Positions 21,501 to 36,102 of a stretch of 64,000 bases of DNA are shown piece after piece. The stretch spans positions 1,240,001 to 1,304,000 of the forward strand of contig JAOANU010000010.1 in the NCBI GenBank assembly GCA_034387635.1, written 5' to 3'. Source of the DNA: Rhodosporidiobolus odoratus (taxonomy: Eukaryota > Basidiomycota > Microbotryomycetes > Sporidiobolales > Sporidiobolaceae). The translations under genes and the position numbers were made by a program. The stretch's first letter is position 1, and each line of letters starts with the position of its first letter. The notes below the pieces were generated by a model, which did not search any database, had not been told where the DNA came from, and saw only the letters and a program-made list of their open reading frames with translations.

Positions 21501-22060
21501 AGGTGGACTTGTCCAGTGTAGCGTTGTATCGCTGAGCCTCTTTTTGCTTAGCCTGTCTGTAGATGTACTCTCGGCATTAGCCTTCGTGTCCTGCACTGTG
21601 CATGTCACCAACTCGCTGCAGAACAGTTGTTTTCATCTCCGAGCGGAGTGCTTGTTCTCTGGTTCTGATTCCCACACATCGTCGTTCTCCCTCTTCGGCA
21701 TTGCATCTGCTTGCAAACGCTTGTTCAGCTCTTGTATACCCTTAGAAAGCGTGTCAGCACTCGCCCACGCCTTGCTCCCACCAAGGCGAACCTCGTCAAT
21801 CTCCGATCGCACCTGCAACTTCAACTCCGGTAATCGACGATGAGTGGGCGTGCGAGTACTTCAGGCAATACTTGGAATGGAGCGGAAGGGAAGAAGACTA
21901 CTTCCAAGCGCGCCGTGCTCTCCTGTGTGAGTCGGTTCATCTACTCTGCTAATGACACCTCCATCTAGATCACTCGAGGTTAGCTGACATTAAGCTCACT
22001 ATGCTTCCATTGTGCAGTCCGAATGCCGCCGCCTCAAGCTGAAATGCGACCGGGGTGTCC
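21147..22060 (+). repeat. Left arm of inverted duplication (MCM5 end plus regulator 5' end)
   Basis: About 900 bases matching roughly 27960-28900 in inverted orientation. Similarity is moderate over the MCM5 part and intergenic stretch, rises to near identity from about 21740 through the first regulator exon (21842-21937, one difference seen), is weak in the first intron, and stops a few codons into the next exon. Confidence 0.75.
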
Positions 22061-25000
22061 CATGCGGAAGCTGCGTCAAACGCGGCCTCTCGCACCTCTG
22101 TCCCGAAGGTTCTCTCGCTCCGACTCGCACCTCGAAACTCGCCGCCAGCGCAACAGCCCTCGCCGAACGCGTCGAACTACTCGAAACTATCCTTCGAGAC
22201 CACGGGCTAGCCCACGCGGTCCCGGCTTTGCCAGCTGCAGCCAACGTGGCGATCGACATGGCGGCGAGAAGGAGGGAAGCTGAGGGGAAGGGGAAGGACA
22301 AGGTAGAGGAGGCCAGTCCTCCAGCAGCGTCGGTGACGGGAGAAGTTGAGACCTTGAGCTCGGGGGTAGGATCCCTCACACTCAGAGAGGATGGGTCGTA
22401 CCGTTTCCTCGGAACGAGCGCCTCGCTGGCTTACCGTGGTGAGGTAGGCAGCTTGCTGTTCTTCTGCTTTTTCGACCCGGACACTGACATACCGGGCTCG
22501 TCCATATAGCAGGCTGGCAGGAGTGAAGGTGGAAGCGAGGTCAACACACCCGCGTCCGATTCTCAAAAAATAGGCCCCGACTTTGCGGAAACTACTTCGA
22601 AATTTCCCTTCAGTACTCTCCGTATGTCTCTGCAGGAGATCAGGGGGGTCTTGCCCCCTCGCAGTGAAGCTATTCGCTTGTCGGGCTGCTAGTAAGCACT
22701 TTTCCTCCACTTTTGTCCATACTCACGACTTATCTGGCTTTTCTTACACAGCTGGGACTACTGCTCCTTCATGTTCCGCCCAATCAGCCCAGAAGAGTAC
22801 TGGGAAGATTACATTGAGAGCGCCTTTGCGCAAGAACCGCATGGTGCGTCGTTATCCTTACCTACCTCGGCCCGTAGCGACGTGACTGACTTCGGTATTG
22901 TATGTAGGCCCGAAACTCGCCTGCGTTCTCATGGTGCTCGCTCTGGGCGCACAGTTTGACCCGGCTGCCCCGCCGACAAGTACCGCTTCTCATCACTATT
23001 TCACCTTGGGTCAAGCTGCGCTGGCCGCCTCGAAAGGCCTTGCCGTCAGGTACGTGTTCTCCTCAAGTCAACCTTCCCAGCGTGCGCTCGGTACGATAGC
23101 AGCTCGTTCACACTCTGCTCGTTGATCCTCAGTACTTTGCCGGCTTTGCAAGCACTTCATCTTTGCGGGAACTTGCAGTTCAGCAGGGACGAGCGCTATA
23201 TGGAGAATGGCGAAGGTACGACTTCGTTTTCACTGCTGTTCACTGCATTGCTGCAGCGACTTTGACACGTTCCTCGTATGCGCTCTAGCCTTTTTCCCCG
23301 TGCTCGGCATGGCAGTCAAAATGGCCCAGTCGATGGGGTTGCATCGAGACCCGCGGGCTTGGGACTTGGAAGAGGTGGAAGCGCGTCGCAGACGGAATGT
23401 TTTCTGGGAGTTGTTCACGGTACGCCTCTTCTACATTCTTTTCGTTGCTTACAGCATCTTTCATCTCCCTTTTTCCTGCGCTACCTTTCCTCCTACGCAT
23501 CCGTTACTCTCCCTTCAAACAAGCTTGCTAACTACGGCTTCCAACTCAAGCTCGACCGCCTACAAAGCTTCCTCTCCGGCCGTCCATGTGAGTCTCGCCT
23601 TCCTTCGCCCCGGAGGTTCTCTCGCTCATACTCTGTGCCTTCCCGGTCCTACTACTGCAGATACATTCCATGCAGCTCACTTCGATACCTCGATGCCCGA
23701 AGACGCCAGTGACGCTGCGAGAGAGAAGTACGGACTCGCTCTGTTCGTCGGCGAAGCGATCGATAGTGCGTTGTTCACGTACGGAATGCTTCATTGAGGG
23801 ACCTCAGCGCTGACCTTGCATACGCAGGTCTCTTCTCCGTTAACACGCCGAGCTACTCTACCCTCACCACGCTTGAACAGAAACTACGCCGCATGTACGC
23901 CGAATCAGCCGCTTCCACCCGGTGCTCTGCCATGCCCGCCACTGCCTTTCTCGACCCCGGGGCTGTTCCGAGCGCGCCGTCCGCTGGCAGACCAGAAGGT
24001 ACTACTCTCAGAATCGCCATGGAACAGCACACCTGGGCCATGCTATATACCATTGTCCTCGCTTGTATGCCAAGTTTCCGCTGCAATTCTTTCGCCCTCG
24101 TCACTGATGTCTCCTACACTATGCAGATATGCACAAGTCCTCTTTCGCACAAGCACTCGCACGCTATTCCGAGGAACCGCTGCAATCGCCGTGGGCGATG
24201 TCCGTCAAGGTCGTCATCCTCGAGGCTTCGACCTACATCGTCAAGCTCGCCAGGAGCTGGTTCGAACTCGAGCCAGTCATCTGTCCTCGGTGGTGGCAGT
24301 ACGTTTCGTCCGGTTCTGCTTAGCCGAATTCGATACTGACATGGTTTCATATTGCAGCATTCCTTTCCATCTCTTCGTGGCGGGTCTATCCCAAACGTCC
24401 CTGATCACTACTTCGCCGACCTCGATGTTGGCTTCTCGTGAGCTCGAGACCACGCTTACGTCGAAACCTATCTAACTCTTCTTGTTGCAGACGCATGGAG
24501 CCTGCTCAACGAGACCTGTTCCATTTTCGAGGCGGCGGCGCCGAAAGGTGCTCCGGGGGCGCTTCTCCTCCCTCGCATCCTCGTCTACCGTCAACAAGCC
24601 TACGAAGCGCTCTCCAGCGCCCGCAGAATCCCCGCAGAGCCGACTGCCTCGGGAAGCGCCTCCGCAGAGATGGACGCCGCTGCATCGCTTCTCCTTTCAC
24701 TTGGGACCACGACGCAACTCTCGCGCACAACGGGTCATAAGCGTTGTCTGAGCACGAGCGCGAACGGTGGAGAAGAATGGAACCATACTTCCACCTCCCC
24801 TCGCGCTACTGCCGAGTCGACCGTATCCCCTCAAGACCAGACCGTCAACCCACCTCCGGCCATCGCAACGTCGCATCCTTCGCCATACCCGGCTATAGCC
24901 TCTGCAAGCAACAATTTTGGGTTCACTTCTCTTCCTACACCACAATCAGCCACGGCACCTACAAGCTACGAAGCCTATCAAGCCCGCCTCCCTTCTCCAT

Positions 25001-25530
25001 CAGCTTTCTCTTACCCTGCGCCTCCTGCTCCCCAATTCCCTTCTCACCAATCTTACGTTCCATCCTACCCCTACGCCACAAACTTCCCCTACCCCGCTCT
25101 TCCACCGTCCAACAACCCTTCCACCCCTGATTTGCCCTACCCTACTACCTCTCAACCCGCTCACGCTCGCTCTCATTCGGCATACACCTTCTCCTCTTCG
25201 ACTCCGCCGAGTCAACAAGCTCCGCCGGTTTCGATGCCGTTGTTGCCGCCCATGATGGGCCAGAGCGAGGTGTCGACGAATCGGGCGAGTGTTGGTACAA
25301 ATGCGGGTGCGGGTGCTTATGCCGGCGCGGCGGCGAATGGGGACGGGGTGGGAGGGACGAACGGGGGAGATTGGAGCTGGTGTGAGTCTGTTCTCTCTGC
25401 TCTGCTCGGGGTCCTGCCCTGTCCTGCCGCTGTCAAAGCTGGAAAGGGCGAAACTAACGCTTGTCCGCCGTGTCGTCTCACAGGGAACTCTGCTGCGACC
25501 ACCAATGGCGCAGGTCACGGTCAACAATAG
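21842..25530 (+). CDS. Zn(II)2Cys6 transcription factor with fungal_trans domain
   Basis: Exon 1 ends TSKRAVLSC and splices (gtgagt ... gtgcag) to SECRRLKLKCDRGVPCGSC and VKRGLSHLC, a complete CX2CX6CX5CX2CX8C binuclear zinc cluster. A linker helix follows (TALAERVELLETILRDHG). Many introns separate the middle-homology exons: WDYCSFMFRPISPEEYWED, VLMVLALGAQFDP, AVKMAQSMGLHRDPR and RRRRNVFWELF, all typical of fungal-specific regulator domains. The C-terminus is rich in Pro, Ser and Tyr and ends GAGHGQQ. The regulated pathway cannot be told from sequence. Exact exon borders between 22.4 and 24.7 kb are uncertain. Its 5' end lies in the inverted duplication. Confidence 0.82.
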
Positions 25531-25834
25531 CGAACGAGATGGGGAAAAACGGCGCGCTTGCACCCAGGCCCAAAAAAAGCAGTGAACAAGCTTACTGTAT
25601 CATACTATGTCTTGGACGCAATCGCTTGTTGTGGTACTTACGCAAATCAACCCTGTAATGTGTTCAAAAGTTCTCTTCCTCTCATCGTCTGGGAAGAAAG
25701 GAACACGGGAAAAGCGATTTTACAATGCAGTGCAAGATGTACTCGAGCTTTTTTCCCCTGCGTATCAGTCTCACTTTGCCTCAATTTCCCCCTTCAATGC
25801 CCGCTTCGTTCACTCCTTTCAGACTGCCCAAGCC
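25531..25834. other. Intergenic between convergent regulators
   Basis: About 300 bases between the stops of two convergent zinc-cluster genes. It should contain both 3' ends. No terminator-like or repeat structure stands out. Confidence 0.4.
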
Positions 25835-27299
25835 TCACCATCCCCACCATCCCAGATCCTCTTTCTTTAAGTTCCCGGGCGAGAGCGTTACATTCAAGTT
25901 TCTCGGGCGAAATTTGGGCGGGGAAGTGGTTGCGGTCAGACGTGGAGTTGAGGGGCGGTCGAAAGGTGCGAGGGTGAGAGCAGGAGTACTCAGAGTAGGC
26001 GTGCAAGGAAAGACGTCAGAAGGAGAAGAGAGTGCGGATGGGGGAGAGGTGAAGAAGGGAAAGGTGTCCGAGGGAAGAGTGAGAGGGTGGCCCACCCAAG
26101 GAGGGAAGCAAGACGAGACCGAGAGCGAAGGTGAAGGTGTGAGCAAGATTGAGGGTGAGGGTGAGGGAGACGGCGAAGGTGAAGGTGAAGGCGAAGGAGA
26201 AGGCGGATACGCAGACAAGCCGGAGAACGAGGGTGGGATGCTGTATGAAACAGGAAGAGGGCAGAAGGGCTTGATCGCCAGAGTCGCCTGCACAGGCGTC
26301 TCAGGAGTCTTCTTTTCTCCGGAGGGAACCTGATGAAGGGCGGCGCAAAAAGAAGTATCGGCAATCGAAGGGGAGATTGGTGTCGAAGGGCGAACCGGCT
26401 CATCGCACACGGGCTTGACCTCGGCTGCGGTAGCAGTGTCGCAGACGCAGACGGACGGGACGAGGTAAGGTGCAGAAGCCGGCAAGCCATATTTGAGGAC
26501 ATGCGGCAAAGTGTCACGGGAGAGCAGAGAAGCGCCATCCAGCCCGACCTGCGAAGCAATCTCGTGAACTCGCTTGCGAAGTGTGGCAGCTTCGTCGAGT
26601 AGCCCTTGTAGAGCAGGAGTGGCGGTAGCGGATGACGCGGCGGACAGCTTGCGCTCGTACCTTCATCCGAGGTGAAAGTCAGGTTGAGAAGGTCGGCGGA
26701 AAGACAACAAAACGCTTACAGCGGAATAGCCTTGTTCCAGGTGCATACCGTCCCGTGGACAATACAGCTACCGCAGACCGTATAGTGGTCGCACTGTACC
26801 AATAGAGACAGGGTCAGCACAGCCAAAGCGAAATGGGAAAGGGACAGCGACGCACCTTCTCACGCCGGCGAGAGCAAGGATCGCAAGATCGGTAGACGGA
26901 TCGCTTATCCGGGCGGAGCTTGCCGGTTGAATGTGCGAGTTTGGCGATGGCATTGGCGGGAAGAGGTGGGATGGGAACGGACTCTGCCGAATGAGGTCTG
27001 CTCATCGCCGAGAACGGCTTCCTGCGCTTCTTCCGCTTGGCGATGTCGTGTTCTTCGTCATCGAAGTCCTCCGCCAACCCGCCTGTAGACCGGGCGAGAC
27101 GATCGCTCCTTCTCCTAGGCTGCTCGGCGGTCATGTCGCTAGTTTGGGCGGGCAACGGCGATGGAGTTCCCGATGGAGGAAAGTCGAGACTAAGCGGGGG
27201 CGGCGGATAGAAGAAGTCCGATGTGCCAAGGGACGAAGATTGTGCAGTAGAAGGCGGCGACAAGCGAGAAAATTGGGGAACAGTGTACAGCTTCGGCAT
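25835..27299 (-). CDS. Zn(II)2Cys6-type transcription factor
   Basis: The start at 27299 gives MPKLYTVPQFSRLSPPS, then a Ser/Pro-rich region with a basic stretch (KRKKRRK). RSCDPCSRRREK ends one exon and CDHYTVCGSCIVHGTVC opens the next, giving CX2CX6CX5CX2CX6C, a valid zinc cluster. The next exon reads LQGLLDEAATLRKRVHEIA, a short coiled coil placed as the dimerisation helix of such factors. The C-terminal part contains a long Pro-Ser dipeptide run coded at about 26150-26200 and ends DLGWWGW. No fungal_trans domain is seen. Targets are unknown. It is unrelated in sequence to the neighbouring regulator beyond the finger. Confidence 0.8.
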
Positions 27300-27955
27300 G
27301 TTGGAACGAGCGAGAGAAAGAGCTGAACGATGGCTAGATTCGGGTCTGCAAGTCTGGCGGAACAGACCACGGATCAGTTGCAACACAGTATCGATACAGC
27401 GACAAGGTCATCGAACAGCGTAAGCTCGAAGTGGCCGACGGAACCTGCGGGAAGAAAACGATGAGCCTGCTTGGTCGAGTTCAGCGAGATGACACGTACG
27501 TACCGGGGCTCGCTCAGAGGTGGGAGATACCGTGACTCCTCCCACTAGCGCTACTGAGGCGAAGGTGAAAGGAATGTGAAAGAGAAGGACTCGCAAAGAC
27601 TGACCAACGGTCTTCCCAGACTTTCTTCCGCATGCCGCCCCGCGTCCCGCCAACAGAGGACAGGAGCCGCAATCCCTTGCCGAGTGGGTAGGCGACCTGA
27701 CCGCGTTACTAGTGCGGTGCAGATGCAGATCTGTGCGATTTGAATGGTGGGAAGCGAAGAGGCTCGAGCAAAGGGTCATCGTAATGACGAGCTCAGGGGT
27801 ACGCAGGCGGAGAGCAGCGTCCGCGTTCGAGCTTTACAGCGAGCGGGTATGTAGCCAATGTCAAGCGTGGATGCTGGCATTGACCGAGCCTATCCGAAGC
27901 GAAAAGAAGGAGAAGAAGAGTGAAGTAGCGTTGAAGCCCTGCCGTACGCGAGATG
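27300..27955. other. Intergenic upstream of the second zinc-cluster gene
   Basis: About 660 bases between the start of the regulator at 27299 and the truncated relic. No motif-bearing frame was found; it probably contains the promoter. Confidence 0.4.
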
Positions 27956-28165
27956 TTGTCCAGCTTGATGCGACGGCATTTGGACTACACGGATGAACCC
28001 AAGTAAGCAGACGAGGTGCTCCCAGGTGATCGGAGTGGACTCTGAGATGTCATCAGCAGCATAGACGAAGCGACTCACACAGGAGAGCACGGCGCGCTTG
28101 GAAGTAGTCTTCCTCCCTTCCGCTCCATTCCAAGTATTGCCTGAAGTACTCGCACGCCCACTCAT
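27956..28165 (-). pseudogene. Truncated 5' end of the zinc-cluster regulator
   Basis: Exon 1 (28165 to about 28070) encodes the same first 32 or so residues as the intact gene at 21842 with one change (K to R), including TSKRAVLSC and the GT donor. After a diverged intron the next exon starts SKCRRIKLD and then loses all similarity, so only two of six zinc-cluster cysteines remain. It is a relic, or the 5' end of something recombined; I see no continuation. Confidence 0.7.
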
Positions 28166-28517
28166 CGTCGATTACCGGAGTTGAAATTGCAGGTGCGATC
28201 GGAGATTGACGAGGTTCGCCTTGGTGAGAACAGGGCGTGGGCGAGTGCTGTCACGCTTGCTAGGGGTATACAAGAGCTGAGCAAGCGTGTATTGGCCGTC
28301 ACGAGTACAGCGAGAGGCAACGACAATGTGTGAGATCGGGACGAGAGAAAGAAAGAAATCCGCTCGGAGATGAAATAACTGCAGCGAGTAGAAGTGCACT
28401 TATAAAGCACGAGACAGGTAGGAACAGCGCAGGGAGTACATGTACAGACAGGGCAAGTAAAAGGAAGCTAAGCGATACAACCTTAGTCCACACGACAAAC
28501 AGCCAACTCCTTCGCCC

Positions 28518-31638
<3,121 letters not shown>

Positions 31639-32420
31639 GTTATTGTCAAGCAGTGAATGCGGAAGTGGCAGGAGGAGGAGATGAGCGAGACGCGTCTCTC
31701 GTTGCGACGCGTCTCTCTGGTCGAGATGGGAGAAATGAGCACCCTTGTTTCTGCGAACCTCTAAACGCTCTCGCAAGCTGTTCTGGCTCATGGACGTAGC
31801 GAACAACCCTGCTCGCCCTTCCAACCCTCTCGGATGAGTGCCTGCTCTCTTCTCTTTTTCGCTTCCAGGTGGCCGCTTAGGCTGGACGCTCTCTCTGTAC
31901 TGCCTTGCTCTCCTCAGTCCATTAAAGCGTGCTCGGCGCGAGTCGACGGAAGAGAGCGACCGCGCCTCCTGGTGTGTAAGCGAGTGTAGCCGGTCTGAGA
32001 AGGTCAACGTCCGGAGCGGGAGAAAACGGGCCGTCTGCAGTGTGGGCTGTGACGAGGACAGACCTACACACCCGGGGGTGGTATTCGAGCTCTTTTCCAG
32101 TCTGATCCGCGCAGTTCAGTGGGAAGGGCACGAGAAAGGGTCGTGGACCCGTTCAAAAAAGAAGGTCCAGATCTGCTCGACCTCCGTGGCGCTCGCAAGC
32201 AAGTCTCGACCCCTCACTCCCCCTCTCCGCACGGTCGCTGAGGATGGAGAGATGGGGTTATACGAAGAAGCGGCGTTCGTTGCGTGTCACTGTGTTTTCC
32301 GGACCCCTGACTTCCGACGTCGACGGGCCCCCTACTCCAACTGTTCCCATCTGCCGCACACGCTCGTTGCCCATTATACCATACCATACCATACCATGAC
32401 ATACTCTTCCAGTCCTCAAC
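31639..32420. promoter_or_regulatory. Divergent promoter region of MCM5 and a plus-strand gene
   Basis: About 780 bases between two divergent start codons. Near 31675-31725 the heptamer ACGCGTC occurs twice (within gagacgcgtctctcgttgcg and acgcgtctctctgg); ACGCGT is the MluI cell-cycle box core known from fungal S-phase genes, so a role in MCM5 timing is inferred. The string taccataccataccatac near 32380 is a short tandem repeat. Confidence 0.45.
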
Positions 32421-33085
32421 ATGGTCAACTCCCATCCACTCATCCGTTGTATCAGCCGTCCGAACGCTGTAAGCTCCGTCTCCTTGCCTCCTTGTGATCC
32501 GTTTTCGCGCCGCCTCCGCCTCTCGTAGCGGCAGCCAAGCCGGTCTGCGGGCTATGCAGCGCTCACTGCCAATGTCTGACAGCTCTTCGCCGGCAGCTCC
32601 GCTCGTATGCCACCCACGCTGTCGAGCACCGTCCGCCTCCCTCGAGCTCCAACAAACACCACGACCCGCACTCCAAGCCCGTCTATCCAAAGTTGCCTGT
32701 TCGACCACATTCCGAAGCCAGAGACCGAGAAGCAGAAGAGCCTCGTCTACGACCTTGCGGTCTTCCTCACCGGCTGGTGGGCGATGAGCAGGAGGGATAC
32801 GCTCTCGGACAGGCTGGCTCGCGAGTGCGGGCAATTCGACGATATGAGCACTGGAGTGAAGGTTGGCAAGGGTGATGGAGCCGCTCAGCACCGTACGTCG
32901 AGCTTTTTTCGTTCTTTCGTGGTCGAGCAACGCTGAAGTCACCGCTTACCCTCGCCATCCTTCCTAGACTGAGCGAAACGGCTTTTCCAGTACAGACCCA
33001 TGATCGATGCGAATGCGGCGAGCGGGAGTACCCCAGCACAGTGACGCTCGAAGGACCGCCTTTTCCCTCTTTCTTGTTCACATGA
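32421..33085 (+). CDS. Small hypothetical protein, three exons
   Basis: I do not recognise this protein. A phase-consistent model joins 32421-32468, 32583-32892 and 32991-33085, giving 150 residues. The N-terminus (MVNSHPLIRCISRPNALF) is basic, hydroxylated and free of acidic residues, compatible with a mitochondrial presequence. The middle has CLFDHIPKPE and LVYDLAVFLTGWWAMSRRD, the most hydrophobic part. The last exon contains a CEC pair (HDRCECGEREYP). Codon use with GC-rich third positions supports coding. The third-exon acceptor is the least certain part. Confidence 0.5.
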
Positions 33086-33630
33086 ACGATCTCATGCACA
33101 ACAGTTTAGGCAGTACCTTGCGCCGAGAGGTTACACTAGTGACTCCGTGGTCGTACTGCCTGTTCGGTGAGCGGATCCGCGATGCACCCTTAGCAAGACG
33201 TGAGCGCGAAACTGGGCGGTTGAGGAAACCGCGAAGCAAAGAGGTAGTCGGGAGTCACGTGGCCGAGCCCAGGGAGCCTCGTGCCGGTAGTATCTCTCAG
33301 CTACTAGGTACCGACGGTCCAGAGCACCTGTAGCCTGTACCGTGCCCACATGCCGCTTTTCTCCCCGACTTGAGAAGGTCATCCCTTTTCTTCTTGTTCT
33401 TGCCTCTACGACGCTTTTCCCTGGGCATCGCACAGCGCTACTTGGTTCCGATCTTTGTATGTACTTCGAGACCAGCTCAGGTTCCTGTTTCCGCTCTTTT
33501 GGACCTTCCGATCTCGACCGCCCGCCGACACGCGATCCTTGACGTCGCTAACTCTCCGAGATTTTCCTCCCTTACACCCGCCTCCTCCTCTTCTACCACC
33601 TACAAACACACACGCACATACCAAATCAAC
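33086..33630. other. Intergenic, promoter of the small mitochondrial-type gene
   Basis: About 545 bases. A pyrimidine-rich stretch and the run acacacacgcac near 33605 lie directly upstream of the next start. No gene seen. Confidence 0.4.
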
Positions 33631-34314
33631 ATGTTCACCCGTACCGCCCTCCGCCCTCTCACCTCCTCCACCCGCGCTCGCTCGCTCCACTCTTCAACCC
33701 GCCTGTCAACAACCCACCCAGCAAAGAACAGTCTCGGTAACTCGGTCGGCGAGGACGCTACCGATGTGCAGAGGAAGAATGCCGCCATCCCGGTGTTTAT
33801 GGCGGCCGGAGCTGCTATTCTTGGGTGCGGTTTTGCTTGACTGGATTGTGAAGGTGAGTGGGGAGGATGAGATGGATGGTTAACTGACTGTTTTCATTTG
33901 TGCGTGCACTGTGCAGATACATCGGTTACTCCCAATACGTACGTCTTGCACTTGCCGATGTCGTTTGCCGCCGCGTGTGCGGCAGCCGGAGAAGAAGAGT
34001 TGCATGGGATTGTGAAAGAGCCGATCGCTAATATACATTTTGCTCCCCACCTGCTTGCAACTCCTGCTCCCCGCTCTCTCCACAGTCCGCTGGAAAGCAG
34101 GCACGCGAGGAAGCATCCCACGCAAAGACGAACCAGGCCAAGTCGAACCCCGTACGTCCCGCCCCATTCCCTTAGCTATCCGCTTCGCTACCGCCCCGCG
34201 CCGTTTGAGCGCGGGAGAGAAGGCGCAGAACGTCTTCGCGAATAGGCGGAATTGACTATCTGCTTTCTCGTGCAGCCTGCCGGTTCCAAGGAGAACACCG
34301 GTACTCGCGGCTAG
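33631..34314 (+). CDS. Small single-pass protein with mitochondrial-type N-terminus
   Basis: Four exons keep phase: 33631-33824, 33917-33938, 34086-34151 and 34276-34314 (106 residues). The N-terminus (MFTRTALRPLTSSTRARSLH) is rich in Arg, Ser and Thr with no acidic residues, a classical mitochondrial presequence, followed by SSTRLST. One hydrophobic segment (AAIPVFMAAGAAILG then YIGYSQY) could span the inner membrane. The tail is hydrophilic and ends KENTGTRG. I cannot name the family. The second exon is only 22 bases. Confidence 0.7.
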
Positions 34315-34599
34315 ATTTCCCTGCATCATCGTCCTTTTGCAAAGTGTATACATTGTCAAGATACATAGTCAATTAGCAACACAGTCGTACAAAAGCAATG
34401 CATTATCATTTCCGAGAGCGTCTCCTCCGTCTGAGGCCCACTTGAGCTTCACCCTTTTTCTGACGCGAGAAAGAAGGAAAGGATTGTTACAACGCAGCTT
34501 GTAGCTGCTCTTTCTGACGTGCGGGTCGACGGTGTCGCCGGGACAAGCACACCATACATCCTATGAACTCCCTGATCCTCCTTGACGGGGCCTGTGCCC

Positions 34600-36102
34600 T
34601 TACTCGAGAGCCTTGACGGCCATCGCGAGCGCACCGTCCTTGGTCTTGTTGCCTGCGGGGACGCGAGAGCGAGAGCGCCAGAGCAGGGAAAATGAAGTGA
34701 GCAACGCTTCTCTGCGGGGCTCTCACGGGCAAGAAGGCGCAAGGAAAGAGAAAGGAGAGACAAGCGTACCGCCGATGAAGCCCGCAGCGTGAACAAAGAT
34801 GCCGCCGTCGATGCCGGTAAGCTGAGAGAGCGCATCGTCACGAACTCCGCGCCACCTGTAACAGGATAATAAAGCAAGGTTCAGCCATCAATGTCTGCTT
34901 CGCTGCGAGAATCGGGAATAAAGAAGGAACGTACGCCTCAGGCAAAGGTTTCCTGCTCTGGAAGCTCTCGGCCGATACTGGAACCGCTTGGATGCGCCAC
35001 TTGGAGTCGGCGGCGGCGCCTTCGGGATAGAGGACGTAGAGAGGGAGTTCGGATTCGGGGATGGAGAGATCTTTCTCGAGAATGTGGAGGTGCTCCTGTT
35101 TGCGCGTGCCCTACGTCAGCCAAGACACTTTCAGAGGAGAGAAGGGTGGGAGAGTAACGTACCTTCCACGGCGCAAACTCGTCAAAGATGACAACCTGCC
35201 CACTCGAATGCACTCCCTTCCTCGCCTCGACAGCCTTCTGCACGATCTCCCTCGCCGGTAACCAAGCCTTGTAGAGGTAGTCCAACCTACTCAAGAACTC
35301 GCCACCAGCCAACTGACTCGCCTTTAAGAACCTCTCATACAGGATCTCGTCCGTGGACTCTTCGTTCCATCTCGGGTTGAGAGCGCCGACGCGGGCGGGA
35401 AGGTCCGTTCGGGAACGGTAGCGCGCAGGGGCGGTGGTGTCGTACTGAGCGATGCCGTTGTCGTTGGCGTCGACGGCTTCGACAAAGTCTTGGTACATTT
35501 TGATGTAGAGGGTTTGAACGGTCAGGGAGGAGACGGGTTGCTTGGTCACTTCCGAGATGATGCGCTCGCCAAAGTGCCTGTAAGACAAAGTAGCATCTGT
35601 CAACAATCAGTCTTGTGGCATGGAGCCGGAGAGGCGATTCTACCAGCGCCGTTGAGGCGTCCCTGAAGGCGAAGGAAACAGAATAACGCACTTGTAGATC
35701 ATGCCCGCCGAACTCAGCTTAGTCACGAACCCATGCCCGAAGACCTCATCGAACCCCCTTTGGTGGTGGTCGTAGCGGTGCTTCTCCGGCTCGTAAGTCC
35801 CGCCGACATCCATCACGACGGTGGCCTTTTCCCACTCTGCCGGGTCACGCGAGCGGACGATCTCGGCCTGGGAGTACTCGGGGAGGATGCGGAGGAGGTG
35901 AATGGCGAGGGCTTCGTCGCAGTGGAACGAGCCTGTAGGCCGTGGAGCATGCCATAAAGGAAAAAGAGGAGGGAAGGAGACGCGAGAAAAGGATGAGAGA
36001 GGGTAAGCTAGGGTGGGAGAGCTAAAGAGCACGGAAGGGCGTACCGGAGTGGGTGCAGAGAACGTTGGACATCTTTTGCTTCTTGGCAATCTGCTCAGAC
36101 AT
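34600..36102 (-). CDS. MYG1: MYG1 / UPF0160 family exonuclease
   Basis: MYG1 proteins are DHH-like metal-dependent 3'-5' RNA exonucleases found in nucleus and mitochondria. Motifs: THSG joined by an intron to SFHCDEALAIHLLR, VVMDVGGTYEPEKHRYDHHQ, RGFDEVFGHGF and KLSSAGMIYK. Later exons have AVDANDNGIAQYD, NPRWNEE and WRIQAVPVS, then RGVRDDALSQLTGIDGGIFVHAAGFIGG, all characteristic. The start chosen is MSEQIAKKQKMSN at 36102; MSN at 36072 is the alternative. Stop at 34600. A longer upstream frame with an Arg-rich N-terminus exists on the same frame and might give a mitochondrial form. Confidence 0.9.

Noticed and set aside
21633..21824. Minus-strand frame (VRSEIDEVRLG) seen in both arms
   Set aside because: The apparent start is not ATG, and differences between arms fall at codon positions 1 and 2, the opposite of what protein constraint would give.
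21418..21843. Plus-strand open frame conserved in both arms of the inverted duplication
   Set aside because: It ends directly before the regulator ATG, aligns between arms only because the DNA is duplicated, and its frame has no start or motif. It is read as promoter and 5' leader.
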